Of a DNA stretch of 35,057 bases, positions 33,551 to 35,057 are shown piece by piece. The stretch is taken from positions 1 through 35,057 of the forward strand of contig JAFWWB010000058.1 of the NCBI GenBank assembly GCA_017518185.1. Direction: 5' to 3'. The notes below the pieces were generated by a model that saw only the letters and a program-made list of their open reading frames with translations, made no database searches and was not told the origin of the DNA. The position numbers were made by a program, and so were the translations under genes. The stretch comes from Lachnospiraceae bacterium (GTDB taxonomy: Bacteria > Bacillota > Clostridia > Lachnospirales > Lachnospiraceae). The number at the start of each line of letters is the position of its first letter. The stretch's first letter is position 1.

Positions 33551-34207
33551 TCAATTTCGGGATATACCATATTTGTTAAGATCCACACGATCTTTTGTTA
33601 CTTCGATCCCGTCTTCTTCCAGAAGGCGTTTCTGCACACCGGCTCCACCGAAAGCAAATTCATCCGCCAGCTCCCCTTTTGAATTCACCACACGATAACA
33701 GGGTATATTATCAGGATCGAAATTCCGATGCAGCGCATTTCCCACAGCACGGCACATTCTTGGATTACCGGCCATCTCCGCGATCTGCGCATAAGTGGCA
33801 ACTTTACCGCGCGGTATCTTCTCTACAGCTTCATAGATACGCCTGGTCGGCGTATCCGTCACAAGATCATAGCTCTCCGCTATCATCCGCTTAACATCCT
33901 CATCAGGAACACTTCCATCCAGGATTATGGTATTCCAGTGGTCTTTATTCTGGTGATATCCGGGGATCACGGATCTGTATTTCTGCCTCCAAAAGCGCCC
34001 CCACTCCGGATCCACCTTTACATTGATCCGAAGCTGCCCTTCCATCTCATAGGTCCAGAGAAATGCCCTCTTACCCGGGTGGACACGTACCAGCTGCCAG
34101 TTCTGATCGTGAAACGGCGCTTCCTGATAGGTATCCGGAAAAGATAATCCATATGTCAGGATCCCGCTTCTGCTCTGAAGAGAGGGCGACTGACCTTTTG
34201 CACTCAT
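33551..34207 (-). CDS. YjbR/MmcQ-MGMT fusion, alkylation-repair type DNA-binding protein
   Basis: Residues about 15-125 match the YjbR/MmcQ fold (LSFPDTYQEAPFHDQNWQLVRV, RFWRQKYRSVIPGYHQNKDHWNTIIL), a small domain with DNA-binding-like features. Residues about 133-215 are the DNA-binding/active-site domain of O6-alkylguanine-DNA alkyltransferase: IPRGKVATYAQIAEMAG, MCRAVGNALHRN and NIPCYRVVNSKGEL. The acceptor cysteine is present, but the usual PCHRV is PCYRV. The His of the catalytic relay is therefore replaced, and repair may be slower or the protein may act as a lesion sensor. The N-terminal methyltransferase ribonuclease-like domain of classic Ogt is absent. The ATG follows GGAGG with seven-base spacing. 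Confidence 0.9.
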   Translation of the reverse strand: MSAKGQSPSLQSRSGILTYGLSFPDTYQEAPFHDQNWQLVRVHPGKRAFLWTYEMEGQLRINVKVDPEWGRFWRQKYRSVIPGYHQNKDHWNTIILDGSVPDEDVKRMIAESYDLVTDTPTRRIYEAVEKIPRGKVATYAQIAEMAGNPRMCRAVGNALHRNFDPDNIPCYRVVNSKGELADEFAFGGAGVQKRLLEEDGIEVTKDRVDLNKYGISRN

Positions 34208-34283
34208 ACATATACCTCCGCTAATATCTTTTCAGCATTATCCGCTGCAGATACCTTCCTCACATTCCCGCCATTTCTCCCGA

Positions 34284-34817
34284 ATGCACATAGGAAAGTT
34301 TCGCGCCCATGATTTTTTTCATGATATCATAAGCATCTACCCCCGTACAATGACAAGTAATAAAAACAATGATTTTTACCGCAACTGTATCAAAGCACTT
34401 TCCGCAACAGACTATCAGGTGATCGTTTCCATGGGAGAAAATACCGATCATTTTGATGATCTGCCGGAAAATATACAGCTCTATGAGTCTGTAGATCAGA
34501 TGGCTGTTTTATCCATTGCCGATGCATTTATTACTTACTGCGGAATGAATTCCGCTTCCGAGGGACTGTATTTCGAAGTGCCCCTGGTTCTCTTTCCGCA
34601 GACACCCGAACAGGATGCCGTAGCAAAAAGGACCGAAGAACTCGGCGCCGGCGTCCGATTAAGATCGATCTCCGAAACAGACATCCTTGATGCTCTGAAA
34701 ACGGTACTCAATGATACGCAGTATAAAGAGTGCGCCGTCCGGGTATCTGAAAGCTTCAAAGCCTGCGGCGGAGCAGCGGAAGCAAAGGATTTTCTAGAAC
34801 AGATTTCGGGGCAATAG
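34284..34817 (+). pseudogene. Truncated macrolide-type (GT1/MGT) glycosyltransferase, C-terminal half only
   Basis: The C-terminal part of this frame clearly matches UDP-glycosyltransferases of the MGT group: NKNNDFYRNCIKAL, DYQVIVSMGENTD, ITYCGMNSASEGLYFEVPLVLFPQTPEQ (the sugar-nucleotide binding motif) and the closing helices. Complete enzymes are about 390-400 residues. Only about 155 remain here, and the first 20 codons (34284-34343) do not resemble the family. The N-terminal acceptor domain is missing and no ribosome site precedes the ATG. It is therefore most likely a decayed fragment, joined to unrelated DNA near 34344. GMNS in place of the more usual GGMNS or HGG is a natural family variant. 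Confidence 0.75.
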
Positions 34818-34845
34818 ACGAGACCCATGGTTTCCGCCATAAGAG

Positions 34846-34886
34846 AAAAACCACGACGCCCGTCCCCGTGGTTTCCCCGTGGTTTC
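34846..34886 (-). terminator. Terminator with an 11-bp tandem repeat in its arm
   Basis: AAACCACG (complement of 34867-34874) pairs with CGTGGTTT (complement of 34848-34855), followed on the minus strand by TTCTCTT. The right arm unit CCCCGTGGTTT is duplicated in tandem (34864-34874 and 34875-34885). It lies after the truncated Ig-like gene on the minus strand. Confidence 0.65.
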
Positions 34887-34923
34887 TTTCAGCAAACCGT
34901 ATCGCAATACAGTTTGAAATCGA

Positions 34924-35055
34924 TCACAACGTTTCCGTATATTTCCCGCCGGTCAGCCTCTGCAGGCGGTATTCCCCTCCTATATAAGCATCTTCACTGC
35001 CGTTATTCGTTATAAAAACGGTTATGTAATTACTGTAATCCGTCAGTTTGTAATT
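34924..35055 (-). CDS. C-terminal fragment of an Ig-like-domain protein (runs in from the edge)
   Basis: The minus strand is open from the window edge to a TGA at 34924-34926 (43 residues seen). The sequence SNYITVFITNNGSEDAYIGG and EYRLQRLTGGKY resembles the beta-strand pattern of small bacterial Ig-like domains (Big_14 type, NNS...Y..GEEY.LE.L.DGKW). These are usually extracytoplasmic. Such domains normally continue for about 50-60 residues after this point, but here the frame stops. It may be truncated or frameshifted. It is followed by the terminator at 34846-34874. Confidence 0.45.
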   Translation of the reverse strand, partial: NYKLTDYSNYITVFITNNGSEDAYIGGEYRLQRLTGGKYTETL

Positions 35056-35057
35056 GA

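Noticed and set aside
34260-34451. Minus-strand frame whose last part reads AYDIMKKIMGAKLSYVHSGE.
   Set aside because: It is antisense to the glycosyltransferase remnant, has no ribosome site, and I could not tie it to a family.

Overview
The window looks like a chromosomal segment of a Bacillota/Clostridia bacterium, most likely a Lachnospiraceae-type organism. Pointers are consensus sigma-A promoters with 17-18 bp spacers, strong GGAGG ribosome sites, dense operons with ATGA overlaps, a free-standing FakA-tail protein, a short DtxR-like regulator, DUF1934, a YjbR-MGMT fusion, and several PAS/GGDEF proteins. The taxonomy is inferred from gene families only. No rRNA, complete tRNA, insertion sequence, CRISPR array or integrase is visible.

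Left edge (1-630): the N-terminus of a Fic-family gene on the minus strand, with a near-consensus promoter embedded in repeats of AATGATGTA, including a perfect 15-bp inverted repeat. Next to it is a start-less gene remnant with its own terminator. Bases 636-7771 form one minus-strand operon transcribed from about 7800: FakA-tail protein, GT2-GtrA glycosyltransferase, MTA/SAH nucleosidase, exported repeat protein, divergent sirtuin, unknown protein, guaA, terminator.

7911-9762 (plus): a DHH phosphoesterase with no ordinary start codon, then a pyruvate formate-lyase activating enzyme without pflB. 9770-12933 (minus): a phosphodiester-glycosidase membrane protein coupled to an Lgt-like membrane protein with a charged tail. 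12998-16375: a large EAL phosphodiesterase flanked by two degenerate GGDEF domains, divergent from a small membrane-anchored protein. 16984-19525: trxA-trxB-ispE-DUF1934 operon. 19569-27199: an oligopeptide ABC transporter operon (oppABCDF order) with an extra membrane protein at its end, divergent from a DtxR-like regulator.

27884-33355 (minus): a methyl-accepting chemotaxis protein and two GGDEF proteins, each with its own promoter. With the EAL protein this makes a c-di-GMP/chemotaxis neighbourhood. The right edge (33.5-35 kb) holds a YjbR-MGMT DNA-repair fusion, the C-terminal half of a macrolide-type glycosyltransferase, and the truncated end of an Ig-like-domain protein. This edge looks eroded.

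Most of the window is ordinary core genome. The best candidates for new biology are the operator array at the Fic gene, the divergent sirtuin and its unknown partner, the Lgt-like/phosphodiester-glycosidase pair, the start-less DHH gene, and the OppC insertion. I see no clear undescribed defence or mobile system.
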